A stretch of DNA of 64,000 nt from Uloborus plumipes (lineage: Eukaryota; Arthropoda; Arachnida; Araneae; Uloboridae). The stretch's first letter is position 1, and each line of letters starts with the position of its first letter. This document shows, in pieces, positions 62,850-64,000 of this stretch. The DNA lies in assembly GCA_038373865.1 (NCBI GenBank), contig JAXGGA010001617.1, positions 62,001 to 126,000 of the forward strand. Reading direction: 5' to 3'. A program made the position numbers and the translations under genes. The notes under the pieces were generated by a model. The model was given only the letters and a program-made list of their open reading frames with translations. It ran no database searches and was not told where the DNA came from.

Positions 62850-62997
62850 AATGGGACAGCAATGGGATCTGGATGAAAAATGGAATCGACTTTTTACACT
62901 CTTACCACTTTATTGCAATGCCTATGGTTCCTGAGGATATATAATACGGAAATATTGCAAACTGCGAAAGGTTATTTACAAGTGACGGTTGGCTTAT

Positions 62998-63350
62998 TCC
63001 ACGTCTTGTTTTGAGAGGTTATAAATGATTCCTTTTCCGTTTCTACTAGGGTCTACTTTCGAAATAATAGCACTTATGGGCACATTGACAACATTTTCAA
63101 AGTCTGGATAGTAGATAGAATTTGAGAGTCCATGAGGCTGCAACAGCTTGATTTTCTTCATCTGTGTCTAAGACGCACCTTAGCCACCAATATCCATTAT
63201 ACCTGCAGATCAAGAATACAACCATTTCTGGGCAATCAAGATCGCCTTTGACAGTTGTAGCAAGTTCGATTCTTATAGTGTTGAAAATGAATATGCATTC
63301 ACTTGCATCTGATTCCTGCTTAATGGCATTACACACTGAAGACTCTGAGT
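62998..63350 (-). pseudogene. decayed transposon protein C-terminus, left arm
   Basis: Minus-strand counterpart of the right-arm fragment: ASECIFIFNTIRIELATTVK, then YNGYWWLRCVLDTDEENQ, then a frame change. Confidence 0.45.
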
Positions 63351-63499
63351 GCCTGGTGTTGTTCTTGCCATCATTTTTCTGGATTTCAAAGCCTCTGCTT
63401 CCTGTTTATAATGTTCAATTGTGCAATATTGAAAATGAATTGATTTGATATGGAAGAAGAGGCTTTGAAATCCAGAAAAATGATGGCAATAACAACACC

Positions 63500-63857
63500 A
63501 GGCACTCAGTCTTCATTGTGTAATGCCATTAAACAAGAATCAGATGCAAGTGAATGCATATTCATTTTCAACACTATAAGGATCGAACGTGCTACAACTG
63601 TCAAAGGCGATCTTGATTGCTCAGAAATGGTTGGATTTGATCTGCAGGTATAATGGATATTGGTGGCTAAGGTGCGTCTTAGACACAGATGAAGAAAATC
63701 AAGCTGTTGCAGCCTCATGGACTCTCAAATTCTATCTACTATCCAGACTTTGAAAATGTTGTCAATGTGCCCATAAGTGCTATTATTTCGAAAGTAGACC
63801 CTAGTAGAAACGGAAAAGAAATTATTTATAACCTCTCAAAACAAGACGTGGAATAAG
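63500..63857 (+). pseudogene. decayed transposon protein C-terminus, right arm
   Basis: NGYWWLRCVLDTDEENQ, then after a one-base frame change QPHGLSNSIYYPDFENVVNV, PISAIISKVDP and a stop. The order WWxGxVxxxDEE, then HPHGP and WVPxxxIxxKVDxP is a domain often found at the end of transposon-encoded proteins in arthropods. Family name uncertain. Confidence 0.5.
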
Positions 63858-64000
63858 CCAACCGTCACTTGTAAATAACATTTCGCAGTTTGCAATATTT
63901 CCGTATTATATATCCTCAGGAGCCATAGGCATTGCAATAAAGTGGTAAGAGTGTAAAAAGTCGATTCCATTTTTCTTTCAGATCCCATTGCTGTCCCATT

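Larger units (their letters stand above)
62850..64000. mobile_element. palindrome of at least 1.15 kb, cut by window end
   Basis: 62850-63402 and 63450-64000 are reverse complements with few differences. The first base pairs with the last base of the window, so both arms probably extend further. The centre loop is about 47 nt. Each arm carries the same decayed coding fragment in opposite orientation. Confidence 0.9.

Noticed and set aside
1..64000. CRISPR array or bacterial operon structure
   Set aside because: Repeats are dispersed or tandem eukaryotic types with introns and SINEs. No regularly spaced short repeats were seen.

Overview
The window reads as AT-rich, repeat-laden animal nuclear DNA, most likely from an arthropod and plausibly a spider or other arachnid. 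The reasons are one multi-exon gene with GT-AG introns of up to about 14 kb, Tc1/mariner, hAT, Helitron and tRNA-derived SINE repeats, and no prokaryotic gene layout. The taxon is an inference.

One host gene dominates. On the + strand I can assemble 20 exons (3030 to 60742) of a kinesin-5 (Eg5/KIF11/Klp61F type) motor. Splice phases agree across every junction and give 750 codons. The window opens inside the motor domain, just before the P-loop. It runs through switch I, switch II, the neck region and much of the coiled-coil stalk, and ends before the tail. The N-terminal roughly 90 residues and the C-terminal tail with its BimC box were not found and presumably lie outside. The protein diverges from the family in loop L5 and carries a 23-nt microexon.

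Everything else lies upstream of, or inside introns of, this gene and is mobile or repeated DNA. 1-2000: two tandem arrays. 3.3-3.97 kb and 11.7-13.45 kb: inverted copies of one old repeat, one of them split by a younger element. 4.2-7.9 kb: three inverted-repeat elements nested inside each other. 8.25-9.5 kb and 12.4-14.7 kb: elements with related termini, two of them facing each other. 18-21 kb: hairpin repeats, a short Helitron and a mariner relic. 25-28.7 kb: a hAT-like element, a second copy of the 4.2-kb element and a TA-flanked element with a decayed gene end. 29.6-40.7 kb: an 11.1-kb composite transposon flanked by ATGTGCAC, containing a broken transposon gene, a 2.9-kb hAT, a palindromic Tc1-like element, a Tc1 transposon with an open transposase frame and tRNA-like repeats. 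42-51 kb: a decayed transposon gene, a hAT, an ATCGATG-rich repeat, a Helitron copy and a third copy of the 12.4-kb element. 51.6-60.2 kb: two SINEs and a 1.56-kb palindrome. 61-64 kb: further elements and a palindrome of at least 1.15 kb cut by the window end.

The most notable overall signal is the density of kilobase-scale inverted repeats inside introns of one transcribed cell-division gene. The primary transcript would be expected to form several long hairpins.
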